The notes: generated from the letters alone by a model not told the origin. A stretch of 39,764 nucleotides of DNA from Streptomyces tailanensis (GCF_008386495.1 NZ_VTHJ01000019.1:1-39764), one strand, 5' to 3'. Positions 31,565 to 39,690 are shown, counted from the first letter of the stretch. A program made the numbers and translations.

Positions 31565-32559
31565 TTCTTCGCCTCCGGGTCGACGTTGTAGAACACCACT
31601 CCGGACGTGAACCTGAAGATGAGTCCGGTGACGATGAGGATCAGGACGAAGAGCACCCACAGCAGCGCGGAGGCGTAGCCGTAGCGGCCGAGCGCGAAGT
31701 ACTCGGCGAACACATGCATCATGTACATGTAGTTGGACTGCGGGATGGCGGTGACGCCGGCCGTGGTGGCCTCGGCGGCCAGCAGCAGCGGCATGATCGT
31801 CTGCACCGAGGCGATCACCCCGGTCACCGTCTGGAAGAGGAGCACCGGCGACAGCAGCGGCACCGTGATGCTGCGGAACGTCCGCCAGGCGCTCGCCCCG
31901 TCGATCGTGGCCGCCTCGTGGAGTTCACGGGGCACGTCCTGGAGCCCGGCCAGCGAGATGATCATGATGTTGCCGGCGCCCCACAGCACCGTCATCAGCA
32001 GCACATAGCGGGCGTAGGGATCCGCGAGCCAGCCGAGGGCGTCGATGCCGAAGATGTTCAGCACCCCGTTGGCGGCACCGGAGTTCTGGTCGAACATCAT
32101 CTTGAAGGCGATACCGGCACCCACCGGCGGCACCACGGCCGGCAGATAGAGCAGGGTCCGGAACAGACCCCGGGCCTTGAGCGGCCGGTTCACGAGGACG
32201 GCGAGCCCGAGCCCCGCGATGATCGACAGCGGCACCGAGGTCACCGCGAACAGTCCCGTCCGGCCCAGGGAATCCCAGGTCACCGGGTCGGCCAGCAGTT
32301 CGCTGTAGTTGTCGAGGCCGATGAACCGCCAGTGCGGCGAGATGCCGTCGTACGTGGTGAAGCTGAGCCACAGCGCGTACACCATCGGCACGATGGTCAG
32401 CAGCAGGAAGCCGATGATCCAGGGCGAGGTGAACATGTAGAACGCCCGGTGCCTGCGCGTGGTCATGGAGGTGCGCGGCCGGCCGTCGGCCGGTGCCCTG
32501 CCGGAGGCCGTGGCCTCCTTGGCGCGGTCCGCGACGGTGGAGATCTGCTCGACGGTCAT
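31561..32559 (-). CDS. Carbohydrate ABC transporter permease (MalF-like, family CUT1)
   Basis: The 332-residue membrane protein begins with about 40 hydrophilic residues, then has about six membrane segments (first FYMFTSPWIIGFLLLTIVPM). The EAA loop is ELHEAATIDGASAWRTFRSI. It forms the channel with the MalG-like partner. Its ATG overlaps the stop of the solute-binding protein gene (ATGA at 32556-32559), so all three transport genes are coupled in the order binding protein, MalF-like, MalG-like. Confidence 0.92.
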   Translation of the reverse strand: MTVEQISTVADRAKEATASGRAPADGRPRTSMTTRRHRAFYMFTSPWIIGFLLLTIVPMVYALWLSFTTYDGISPHWRFIGLDNYSELLADPVTWDSLGRTGLFAVTSVPLSIIAGLGLAVLVNRPLKARGLFRTLLYLPAVVPPVGAGIAFKMMFDQNSGAANGVLNIFGIDALGWLADPYARYVLLMTVLWGAGNIMIISLAGLQDVPRELHEAATIDGASAWRTFRSITVPLLSPVLLFQTVTGVIASVQTIMPLLLAAEATTAGVTAIPQSNYMYMMHVFAEYFALGRYGYASALLWVLFVLILIVTGLIFRFTSGVVFYNVDPEAKK

Positions 32560-33905
32560 CCCACCTGCTCCTTACCGCGCGCCAGCTGCTCGTTGATGAT
32601 CGAGTTCAGGCGCCTCGCGAGGGTGTCGACGGAGATCTCGCCCTTCATCGCCGCGGGCGCGACCTGGTTGAAGAGGGCCTTGAAACCGTCCCCCGTGATG
32701 TAGGGGCTGAAGGAGATCACCGAGAAGTGCTCCAGCTCGGCCTCCTGCACCTTCAGCACCTGTCGCTGGTAGTCCTTCTCGGCCGGCATCAGCGGGCGCA
32801 GGGACTTCAGGCTCGGGATGCCCCAGCCGCCGCCCGCGCGCTCCTTGGCGGGTGCCTCGCCGAAGAACCACTCGAAGACCCGCCAGGCGGCGTCCTTGTT
32901 CCGTGCCTTCCTCGGCATCCACATGCCGGTGCCGCCCTGGCAGGAGCTGACCCGGCGGCCGCCCTCGAACATCGGGGCGGGGGCGAGACGGGACACCTTC
33001 GCCAGCTTCTCGTCGGCGTTGATCAGGCCGCCGAGCCAGTAGCCGCTGTTGGACATCGCGATCCGGCCCGCCTGGTAGGTGGGCCCGTCCCAGGTGTTGG
33101 GGTCGGGCTGGATGATGCTCGGCCCGACCCTGGTCCGGCCGTACTCGATGTACCAGCCGAGCGCCTTGCGGGCCTCGGGGGCGGTGAAGTCGACCCGGGT
33201 GAAGTCGTCGTTGAAGAGGGTGCCTCCGGCGGCCGCCGTCAGGCCTGACAGGTTGGTGACCTCGTACAGGCCGTTGTAGCTGCCGCCGAAGACGATGGTC
33301 TGGCCGTTCTTGCGCTGGGTGAGCCGTTTCGCGCTCTCCAGCCATTGCTCATACGTGACCGGCTCGGTCTCCGGCGGGTAGTCGATGCCGGCCTCGTCGA
33401 AGTGCGTGGTGTTGTACCAGTACATCGAGTCCTGGGAGAAGTCCTTCGCCATGCCGTAGCGCGGGCCCTTGCCCTGCGTCCGGCCGTCGTAGCGCCACAG
33501 GTCGTTGACCGGATCGAGGTCGTCGACCTTCAGGACGCTGCTCTTGGCGAAGTACGGGTCCAGCTCCTCGGCCACGTCCCGGGCCGCGAAGAACGGGGCG
33601 TCCACGGCACCCACACCGCGTACCAGGTCCGGTGGATTTCCGCTGGTCAGCATCGCGATCAGCTTGGTGATGTCGTGCTTCACCGTGACGATCTTGACGC
33701 CGATGTCCTTCTGGGCCTGCTTGATCTGCTCCGGGGAGATGTCCTCGGGTTTGACCATCAGCGTGACGGTCTCGCCCGGCCCGCTCACGCCGCTGGACAC
33801 CTGGAGTGCGCACCCGCTCAGCGCCGCGGCACCGCTCGCGGCGCCACCCGCGGCGAGGGCGAGGAAACGGCGGCGGCTCGGGGGAGCACCGGCAGGGGTG
33901 TGCAT
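32556..33905 (-). CDS. Extracellular sugar-binding lipoprotein (ABC importer)
   Basis: The 449-residue family-1 solute-binding protein has a twin-arginine start (SRRRFLALAAG, 10-20) and a lipobox ALSGC (Cys32), so it is exported and lipid-anchored. The mature part begins with an ETVTLMVKPEDIS strand. It captures oligosaccharides for the two coupled permeases. It is the first gene of the minus-strand operon running to 22534, and the region upstream (33906-34338) carries two AACCGGTT operators. The ligand cannot be predicted, but the enzymes in the operon point to uronic-acid oligomers. The start at 33905 has GGGAGAGG before it. Confidence 0.9.
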   Translation of the reverse strand: MHTPAGAPPSRRRFLALAAGGAASGAAALSGCALQVSSGVSGPGETVTLMVKPEDISPEQIKQAQKDIGVKIVTVKHDITKLIAMLTSGNPPDLVRGVGAVDAPFFAARDVAEELDPYFAKSSVLKVDDLDPVNDLWRYDGRTQGKGPRYGMAKDFSQDSMYWYNTTHFDEAGIDYPPETEPVTYEQWLESAKRLTQRKNGQTIVFGGSYNGLYEVTNLSGLTAAAGGTLFNDDFTRVDFTAPEARKALGWYIEYGRTRVGPSIIQPDPNTWDGPTYQAGRIAMSNSGYWLGGLINADEKLAKVSRLAPAPMFEGGRRVSSCQGGTGMWMPRKARNKDAAWRVFEWFFGEAPAKERAGGGWGIPSLKSLRPLMPAEKDYQRQVLKVQEAELEHFSVISFSPYITGDGFKALFNQVAPAAMKGEISVDTLARRLNSIINEQLARGKEQVG

Positions 33906-33926
33906 AGACGCCTCTCCCTCAGCGCA

Positions 33927-33938
33927 ACAACCGGTTTC
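33927..33938. promoter_or_regulatory. Operator candidate ACAACCGGTTTC
   Basis: The AACCGGTT core is shared with the LacI promoter (21079) and with 34074. It is 21 bases upstream of the binding-protein start codon on the minus strand. Confidence 0.65.
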
Positions 33939-34073
33939 TATAGGGGGAACGGGGCAGAGCTTGTTCCTGTCCGGAAACTACGTCAAGGGTCTCGGCCAAT
34001 TTTCGAAAACTCGGCGTAACATCCGGGGTGTGGGGGTGAGCTGCTCTGAGCAGGACTGGAGCACGAGGGGCGA

Positions 34074-34085
34074 GGAACCGGTTTC
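34074..34085. promoter_or_regulatory. Operator candidate GGAACCGGTTTC
   Basis: This is the third copy of the AACCGGTT core with a TTTC half. It lies 147 bases from the other copy, which would allow two-site binding or looping across the divergent promoters. Confidence 0.65.
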
Positions 34086-34338
34086 TGGTTCTCCGGGTAA
34101 CCGATTACGACCCAAGCGCGCCGATCCACGGCCATGGAGGCCCCTCACCACACGGGGTGACCACACACGGCGTCGATCACGGTCATTGACCGGCCCCGGC
34201 CCTCGACTTACGGTAGAAGACGTTTTCTGAAACTGTTCCCGCGCCGCTCGCTCCCGCAGCCTCCACGGCGCGCCCTGTCCCCCGTCGCACCTGTCATTTC
34301 CAGTCACCACCGTCACCGCCATCGCACCCAGGAGAGTC

Positions 34339-35352
34339 ATGCCCAGCGCCCAGTCGCCGCGAGCCGTGTTCGCCATGGATCCGGTGCACCTCCCCCTGCT
34401 GTTCCCACCGTCGCTCATGGCGCGGCTGCGGCAGGTCGCCGAGATCGACCCCGAGGTCGTCGTACGGGACTTCGCCGACCCCGCCGTCGCCTCGGCGTTG
34501 GCCGGGGCCGAGGTGCTGATCACCGGCTGGGGCTGCCCGCACCTCGACGCGGACGTCCTGGCGGCGGCGCCCCGGCTGACCACCGTGCTGCACGCCGCGG
34601 GCTCGGTCCGCGCGCTGGTCGGCGAGGCGCTGTGGAAGGGCGGGGTCTCCGTCTCCAGCGCGGTGGCCGGCAACGCGCTGCCGGTCGCCGAGTACACGCT
34701 CGCGATGATCCTGCTGGCAGGCAAGGAGACCTTCGACCACCGCGAGCGCTTCCGGCAGACGCACGCCTATCCCTCCCCTGCCGAGACCGCGGCCATCGGC
34801 AACGTCGGCCGCCGGGTGGGCGTCATCGGGGCCTCGCGCGTCGGCCGCCGGCTCCTGGAACTGCTCCACCCGTTCGACTTCGCCGTCTCGCTCTACGACC
34901 CGTACGTCGACCCCGCGGGTGCGGCCGCGCTAGGTGCCCAACCAATGACGCTGGACGACCTGTTGCGCACCAGCGACATCGTCAGCCTGCACGCCCCCGA
35001 CATCCCCGAGACGTACCGCATGCTCGACCGCGACAGACTCGCCCTGATCAGGGACGGCGGCGTCCTCATCAACACCTCCCGAGGCGCGCTGGTCGATCCG
35101 GAGGCGCTCACCGACGAACTGCTCTCCGGCCGGCTGAACGCGATCCTGGACGTCACCGAACCCGAGCCGCTGCCCGCCGGATCCCCGCTCTACCACCTCC
35201 CGAACGTCTTCCTCACCCCGCACATCGCGGGCTCGCTCGGCAATGAGCTGGAGCGTCTCGGCCGTACCGTCGTCGAAGAGCTCGAACGCCTCGCCGCGGG
35301 CCTGCCGCCCGCCCACCAGGTACAGCACACGGACCTGGCGAGGGTCGCCTGA
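34339..35352 (+). CDS. D-2-hydroxyacid dehydrogenase family protein
   Basis: This 337-residue NAD-dependent cytoplasmic enzyme has the Rossmann motif VGVIGASRVGRRL (about 160-172). Catalytic residues in family positions are Arg248 (NTSRGALVD), Glu276 (DVTEPEPL) and His295 (TPHIAG). In this setting it may reduce or oxidise a keto- or hydroxy-acid made from uronic-acid breakdown, but the reaction is not established. It diverges from the operon and shares its control region with the two AACCGGTT sites. The start at 34339 has CAGGAGAG upstream. Confidence 0.88.
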   Translation: MPSAQSPRAVFAMDPVHLPLLFPPSLMARLRQVAEIDPEVVVRDFADPAVASALAGAEVLITGWGCPHLDADVLAAAPRLTTVLHAAGSVRALVGEALWKGGVSVSSAVAGNALPVAEYTLAMILLAGKETFDHRERFRQTHAYPSPAETAAIGNVGRRVGVIGASRVGRRLLELLHPFDFAVSLYDPYVDPAGAAALGAQPMTLDDLLRTSDIVSLHAPDIPETYRMLDRDRLALIRDGGVLINTSRGALVDPEALTDELLSGRLNAILDVTEPEPLPAGSPLYHLPNVFLTPHIAGSLGNELERLGRTVVEELERLAAGLPPAHQVQHTDLARVA

Positions 35353-35878
35353 ACCGCGCCCCCGGCACTCGGCCCGGGGTCCGTCCCGGGCGCCGGGCAC
35401 ACCGGCGGGCCCGCGGCCACGGCGACTCCGGCCGCCACCTTTCTGCCGCCGTTGCCGTTGCTCACCGCAGTGCCGGGGGGCGCGGTCACACCGCTGACCT
35501 GGGCGGTTGGGGCGGCGCCCCTGGCCGCGGGGGTGACGGTGGGCTGCTTCGCGGCGGCCCGGGCTGCCGTAGAGCCGAGCACCACCTGGTCCGCCCGGCG
35601 CGCAACCGCCACGTCCCTCCCCTGGTCCGCCCGGCGCACAACCGCCAGGACCCTCCCCTGGTCCGCCCGGCGCACAACCGCCAGGACCCTCCCCTGGTCC
35701 GCCCGGCGCAACACCGCCAGGACCCTCCTCGCCGCCGCCCTCGCCTTCCGGAAACACGCCGGGAAACAATGGGATACGGTTCCCTCACCCACGGGACGGG
35801 TCTGCTACGGCGCCCGGCATCGGGCCCGGTGTTCGTCCCCTGCCCGGTGGGGAATCTCACTGCCGAAGGAGCCGCACG
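35353..35878. other. Long spacer with tandem repeats, no confident gene
   Basis: Both strands have open frames because stop codons are rare at this base composition. None of the translations resembles a folded protein, and codon use is erratic. It holds the four 36-bp tandem repeats (35587-35730) and an inverted GGGAA...TTCCC pair at 35761-35784, a candidate operator 95 bases before the second LacI start. A Pro/Ala/Gly-rich minus-strand frame (35190-35792) is considered a shadow. Confidence 0.55.
35587..35730. repeat. Four 36-bp tandem repeats
   Basis: Units begin at 35587, 35623, 35659 and 35695 with TGGTCCGCCCGGCGCACAAC and end with GACCCTCCCC. Copies 2 and 3 appear identical, while copies 1 and 4 differ by a few bases. 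There are no spacers between units, so this is not CRISPR. As 36 is a multiple of 3, every frame repeats every 12 codons. Confidence 0.95.
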
Positions 35879-36955
35879 GTGAGTCAACGCAAGGGGTCGG
35901 GCGACTCCGGCCGGGCCACCATCCGGGACGTGGCGCAGCGGGCCGGTGTCTCGGTCGCCAGCGTCTCGCGCGTTCTGTCCGGCAACTACCCGGTCTCCGA
36001 CGAGCTGCGCCGCCGGGTGATGAAGGTGGTCCGGGACTTGGACTACGTCACCAACGCCCACGCCCGCTCCCTGGCCGGCGGCGGCACCCCGACGGTGGCC
36101 ATCCTCATCAACAACATCACCGGCGCGGCCTTCACCCATGTCGCCAAGGGCGTCGAGAGCGCGGCGTCGCTGCGCGGCTGGCTCACCCTGGTCGGCACCA
36201 CCGGGGACGACCCGGAGCGGGAGCTCGCGCTGGTGAACCTGATGCGCCAGCAGGGCGTGGCCGCGGTGATACTGCTCGGCGGCGCGTACGACTACGACGA
36301 GTACCAGCTGCGGATGGCGCGTTTCGCCCGCTCCCTGGACGCCGCCGACTCCCACCTCGTCCTGGTGGGCCGGCCCCCGCTGGAGGGCGATGTCCCGGCG
36401 ACCACGGTCGACTACGACAACGAGGGCGGCGCCTACGCCATGGCGAGCCATCTGCTGTCGGCCGGCCACCGCCGCGTCCTCGTCCTGCCGGGCCACGCCG
36501 AACTCACCACCGCCCAGGGCCGGTTGAAGGGTGCCAAGCGGGCCTTCGAGGCGTACGGCGTGCCGTTCGATCCCGGCATGGTGCGGCACGGCCCGTACGA
36601 CTACGGGCACGGGTACGACGCCGTCGAGGAGAGCCTGCGGCAGGGGGCGGCGTTCACGGCGGTCCTCGCGGGGACGGACGTGGTCGCCGCCGGTGCCGCC
36701 CAGGCGCTGCGCGCGGCGGGCCTGCGCGTCCCCGAGGACGTCTCCGTCGTCGGCTACGACGACATCCCCCTCGCCTCCCAGCTCACCCCGCAGCTCACCA
36801 CCGTCCACGTCCCCTACGAGGAGATGGGCCGCGCCGCCCTGCGCGCTGTCGCGGACCGCCGGGAGAGCGGCCGCCGCCGCGTCGGCGACGCCGACCATCT
36901 GGTCCTCGGCACGCACGTGGTCGTACGCCAGTCCGTGCGCCCGCCGACCCAATAG
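35879..36955 (+). CDS. Second LacI-family regulator, paralogue of the one at 21107
   Basis: The 358-residue protein has a helix-turn-helix at about 12-60 (ATIRDVAQRAGVSVASVSRV, then LSG) and a sugar-sensing domain (about 70-350: VAILINNITGAAFTHVAKGV, YDNEGGAYAMASHLLSAGH, VSVVGYDDIPLAS, HVPYEEMGRAALR). It is roughly half identical to the protein at 21107 and shares rare stretches such as YDNEGGAYA and LGTHVVVR. The recognition helix differs by Ala-Thr versus Ala-Ser, so the operators may be related. GTG at 35879 has GAAGGAG eight bases upstream. No AACCGGTT site lies in its own promoter. It sits downstream of the dehydrogenase gene and may regulate it or another locus. Confidence 0.88.
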   Translation: MSQRKGSGDSGRATIRDVAQRAGVSVASVSRVLSGNYPVSDELRRRVMKVVRDLDYVTNAHARSLAGGGTPTVAILINNITGAAFTHVAKGVESAASLRGWLTLVGTTGDDPERELALVNLMRQQGVAAVILLGGAYDYDEYQLRMARFARSLDAADSHLVLVGRPPLEGDVPATTVDYDNEGGAYAMASHLLSAGHRRVLVLPGHAELTTAQGRLKGAKRAFEAYGVPFDPGMVRHGPYDYGHGYDAVEESLRQGAAFTAVLAGTDVVAAGAAQALRAAGLRVPEDVSVVGYDDIPLASQLTPQLTTVHVPYEEMGRAALRAVADRRESGRRRVGDADHLVLGTHVVVRQSVRPPTQ

Positions 36956-36969
36956 ACCGAACCCTATTC

Positions 36970-36985
36970 GCAGCGATCACGCTGC
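36970..36985. promoter_or_regulatory. GCAGCG-ATCA-CGCTGC palindrome before the Lrp gene
   Basis: The 6-bp arms are perfect with a 4-base spacer, 25 bases before the Lrp/AsnC start and 15 past the LacI stop. A TATATGG box lies between it and the start codon. It is a candidate autoregulatory site for the Lrp-type protein, or a short terminator. Confidence 0.45.
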
Positions 36986-37009
36986 ACCCGAACCGTATAT
37001 GGTGACGCC

Positions 37010-37468
37010 ATGAGTACGGTCAACGGGATCGTGGACGACATCGACAGGGCGTTGCTCGCGGAGCTTCAGCGGGACGCCACTCAGGCCTACGCGGCACTGG
37101 GCAGGGCGGTCGGGCTGTCGGCCGGCGCGGCGCACGACCGCGTACGGAAGCTCCGTGAGCGCGGTGTCATCCGGCACACGACCGTGGATGTCGACCCGGC
37201 CGCTCTCGGGCGGGGCGTCCTCGCGTTCGTGATGATCGAGTCGTCGGCCTGGCTGGGAGACGCGAGCGAGTCCTTCGCCGCCGTCCCCGAGATTCAGGAA
37301 GCCCATGTCATCGCGGGCACCGCCTCGGTCCTCGTGAAGGTGCGCACGGCCACCACGGAGCAGTTGCAGGACGTCCTGCGGCGGCTCTACGCGATCGACG
37401 GCGTGAGCGGAACCCGTGCGACCGTGGTACTGGAGACGTTCTTCGAAAGGCCGGTCAGCACATCGTGA
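37010..37468 (+). CDS. Lrp/AsnC-family transcriptional regulator
   Basis: The 152-residue protein has an N-terminal helix-turn-helix (about 8-58: DIDRALLAELQRDATQAYAA, then VGLSAGAAHDRVRKLRERGV). The C-terminal effector domain, RAM (about 65-145), contains VIAGTASVLVKVRTATTEQL. Such regulators sense amino acids or related small molecules. Its stop overlaps the NAD synthetase start (GTGA at 37465-37468), so it is coupled to NAD synthesis and probably controls its own operon. Confidence 0.9.
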   Translation: MSTVNGIVDDIDRALLAELQRDATQAYAALGRAVGLSAGAAHDRVRKLRERGVIRHTTVDVDPAALGRGVLAFVMIESSAWLGDASESFAAVPEIQEAHVIAGTASVLVKVRTATTEQLQDVLRRLYAIDGVSGTRATVVLETFFERPVSTS

Positions 37469-39522
37469 ACTTCAGGTCGGACTTCAGGTCGATCTATCAG
37501 CACGGCTTCGCGCGGGTCGCCGCGTGCACCGGCCACGCGGCGATCGCCGACCCGCCCGCCAACGCGGAGGCGGTCCTGCGGCAGGGGCGCCAGTGCGCGC
37601 AGGACGGGGTCGCCGTCGCCGTCTTCCCCGAGATGTGCCTGTCCGGCTACTCGATCGAGGACCTGCTGCTCCAGGACGCGCTGCTCGACGAGGTCGAGGA
37701 GGCGCTCCAGGCCGTGGTCGCCGGATCGGCGGAGCTGCTGACGGTCCTCGTCGTCGGCGCCCCGCTGCGCCACCGCAACCGCGTCTACAACTGCGCGGTG
37801 GTCGTGCACCGCGGCCGGATCCTCGGCATAGCACCCAAGTCGTACGTGCCGAACTACCGCGAGTTCTACGAGCGCCGCCAGATCGCCTCGGGCGACGACG
37901 AACGCGGCGGGACGATCCGGGTCGGCGGCGCGACCGTACCGTTCGGCACGAACCTGCTCTTCGCCGCCGAGGACGTGCCAGGCCTCGTCCTCCACGCGGA
38001 GATCTGCGAGGACATGTGGGTCCCGGTGCCGCCGAGCACGGAGGCGGCACTGGCCGGGGCGACGGTCCTCGTGAACCTCTCGGGCAGCCCGATCACGGTC
38101 GGCCGGGCCGAGGACCGGCGGCTGCTGTGCCGCTCGGCGTCCGCGCGCTGTCTGGCCGCGTACGTCTACTCGGCGGCCGGACTGGGCGAGTCGAGCACCG
38201 ACCTGTCCTGGGACGGCCAGACCATGATCTACGAGGACGGTGTCCTCCTGGCCGAGACCGACCGCTTCGCGCAGGGCGACCAGTACGCGGTGGCCGACAT
38301 CGACCTCGACCTGCTGCGCCAGGCCCGCGCGCGCATGGGCACGTTCGACGACAACCGCCGCAACCACGCCGCGCGCACCAACGACTTCCGCGAGGTGTCG
38401 TTCCGACTCGACCCACCCAAGACAGACCTCGGCCTGCGCCGCAGGGTGGAACGTTTCCCCTTCGTACCGGCCGACCCCTCACGCCTCGCCCAGGACTGCT
38501 ACGAGGCCTACAACATCCAGGTCGCGGCCCTCCAGCAGCGACTGAGGGCGATCGGCAATCCGAAGATCGTCATCGGTGTCTCGGGCGGCCTGGACTCCAC
38601 CCACGCCCTGATCGTCGCGGCCCGGGCCATGGACCGCGCGGGCCGCCCCCGCAGCGACATCCTGGCCTTCACCCTGCCCGGCTTCGCGACCGGCGAGCAC
38701 ACCAAGGGCAACGCCCACAAGCTGATGCGCTCGCTCGGCGTGACGGCGGCCGAGCTGGACATCACGCCGACGGCCCGGCTCATGCTCCAGGAGATGGGCC
38801 ACCCGTTCTCGTCCGGTGAGCCGGTGTACGACGTCACCTTCGAGAACGTCCAGGCCGGCCTGCGCACCGACTACCTCTTCCGCCTGGCCAACCAGCGCGG
38901 CGGCATCGTCCTCGGCACCGGTGACCTCTCCGAGCTGGCGCTCGGCTGGTGCACGTACGGCGTCGGCGACCAGATGAGCCACTACAACGTCAATTCCGGC
39001 GTCCCGAAGACCCTCATCCAACATCTCATCCGCTGGGTCATCAGCAGCGCCCAGTTCGAGCAAGAAACCAACGACACACTGGCCGCGATCCTCGACACGG
39101 AGATCAGCCCGGAACTCGTACCGGGCGAGGAGCTGCAGTCCACCGAGTCCAAGATCGGCCCGTACGCGCTGCACGACTTCACCCTGTACCACGTACTGCG
39201 CCACGGATTCCGTCCGTCGAAGATCGGCTTCCTGGCCTGGCACGCCTGGCGGGACCAGGAGTCCGGCGCGTGGCCGCCCGGGTTCCCGGAGGCCGAGCGG
39301 ACGACGTACGACCTGCCGGAGATCTGGCACTGGCTGGACACCTTCTGCCGCCGTTTCTTCGGCTTCGCCCAGTTCAAGCGCTCAGCCATGCCGAACGGTC
39401 CGAAGGTCCTGGCCGGCGGCGCCCTGTCACCGAGGGGCGACTGGCGCGCCCCGTCGGACAGCTCGGCGGACGCTTGGCTGAGGGACATGGCGCGGTGGGA
39501 CGTAGCTGGCGCTGGGGACTAG
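37465..39522 (+). CDS. nadE: Glutamine-dependent NAD+ synthetase
   Basis: The 685-residue enzyme makes NAD+ from nicotinic acid adenine dinucleotide, ATP and glutamine. The N-terminal nitrilase-type glutaminase domain carries the catalytic triad Glu56 (FPEMCLSGY), Lys125 (APKSYVPNYRE) and Cys181 (AEICEDMWV). The C-terminal synthetase domain has the P-loop SGGLDS (373-378). Length and layout match the large actinobacterial NadE. GTG at 37465 overlaps the stop of the Lrp-type regulator, so it is translated by coupling. The gene is intact and ends before a strong terminator. Confidence 0.95.
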   Translation: MNFRSDFRSIYQHGFARVAACTGHAAIADPPANAEAVLRQGRQCAQDGVAVAVFPEMCLSGYSIEDLLLQDALLDEVEEALQAVVAGSAELLTVLVVGAPLRHRNRVYNCAVVVHRGRILGIAPKSYVPNYREFYERRQIASGDDERGGTIRVGGATVPFGTNLLFAAEDVPGLVLHAEICEDMWVPVPPSTEAALAGATVLVNLSGSPITVGRAEDRRLLCRSASARCLAAYVYSAAGLGESSTDLSWDGQTMIYEDGVLLAETDRFAQGDQYAVADIDLDLLRQARARMGTFDDNRRNHAARTNDFREVSFRLDPPKTDLGLRRRVERFPFVPADPSRLAQDCYEAYNIQVAALQQRLRAIGNPKIVIGVSGGLDSTHALIVAARAMDRAGRPRSDILAFTLPGFATGEHTKGNAHKLMRSLGVTAAELDITPTARLMLQEMGHPFSSGEPVYDVTFENVQAGLRTDYLFRLANQRGGIVLGTGDLSELALGWCTYGVGDQMSHYNVNSGVPKTLIQHLIRWVISSAQFEQETNDTLAAILDTEISPELVPGEELQSTESKIGPYALHDFTLYHVLRHGFRPSKIGFLAWHAWRDQESGAWPPGFPEAERTTYDLPEIWHWLDTFCRRFFGFAQFKRSAMPNGPKVLAGGALSPRGDWRAPSDSSADAWLRDMARWDVAGAGD

Positions 39523-39565
39523 CTGTCGTCACATTCCCGTCTGCCGAGCGACGCCATGCACGCTC

Positions 39566-39635
39566 CCCCACTCTCGGCTTCTCCCCCACTCTCGACTTCG
39601 CTCGAGCGGGAGGGACCCCCATGAGCGGGAGGTGC
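39566..39635. repeat. Partly duplicated Streptomyces-type intergenic palindrome
   Basis: GCTCCCCCACTCTCGGCTT is followed at once by a second CTCCCCCACTCTCGACTTCG, then GCTCGAGCGGGAGGGACCCCC and a related GAGCGGGAGGTGCCCCCA. This is the same repeat as at 22231 and 22408, with an internal tandem duplication of both halves. Confidence 0.7.
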
Positions 39636-39648
39636 CCCCACCGCCGCA

Positions 39649-39690
39649 CCGGGCGAAAGCCCATGTACATCCACGAGGGCTTTCGCCCGG
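39649..39690. terminator. Strong bidirectional terminator after nadE
   Basis: CCGGGCGAAAGCCC and GGGCTTTCGCCCGG form a perfect 14-bp stem with a 14-base loop, 127 bases past the nadE stop. The last 74 bases of the window show no recognisable gene, though a minus-strand frame ending AERPPR then stop could be the tail of a next gene. Confidence 0.85.

Larger units (their letters stand above)
33906..34338. promoter_or_regulatory. Divergent control region of the operon and the dehydrogenase gene
   Basis: These 433 bases hold no gene. They contain two AACCGGTT palindromes (33929-33936 and 34076-34083), each extended to AACCGGTTTC, and a perfect TTTTCGAAAA palindrome at 34000-34009. GTAACCGATTAC at 34098-34109 is another near-palindrome. 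ACGTTTTCTGAAACTGTTCC near 34212 may belong to the rightward promoter. The first AACCGGTT lies 24 bases upstream of the binding-protein start, so a bound repressor would block it. Confidence 0.7.

Noticed and set aside
35587..35730. CRISPR array
   Set aside because: The 36-bp units are contiguous with no spacers, and no cas genes are present.
34930..35769. A minus-strand collagen-like Gly-Pro repeat ORF
   Set aside because: It is opposite the dehydrogenase gene for most of its length, and the Gly-Pro run is confined to the 36-bp tandem repeats. No signal peptide or ribosome site.
35452..37005. A + strand frame carrying 12-residue repeats that runs into the LacI gene
   Set aside because: It overlaps the LacI coding sequence in another frame. 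The repeats come from the 36-bp DNA repeat. No start signal.
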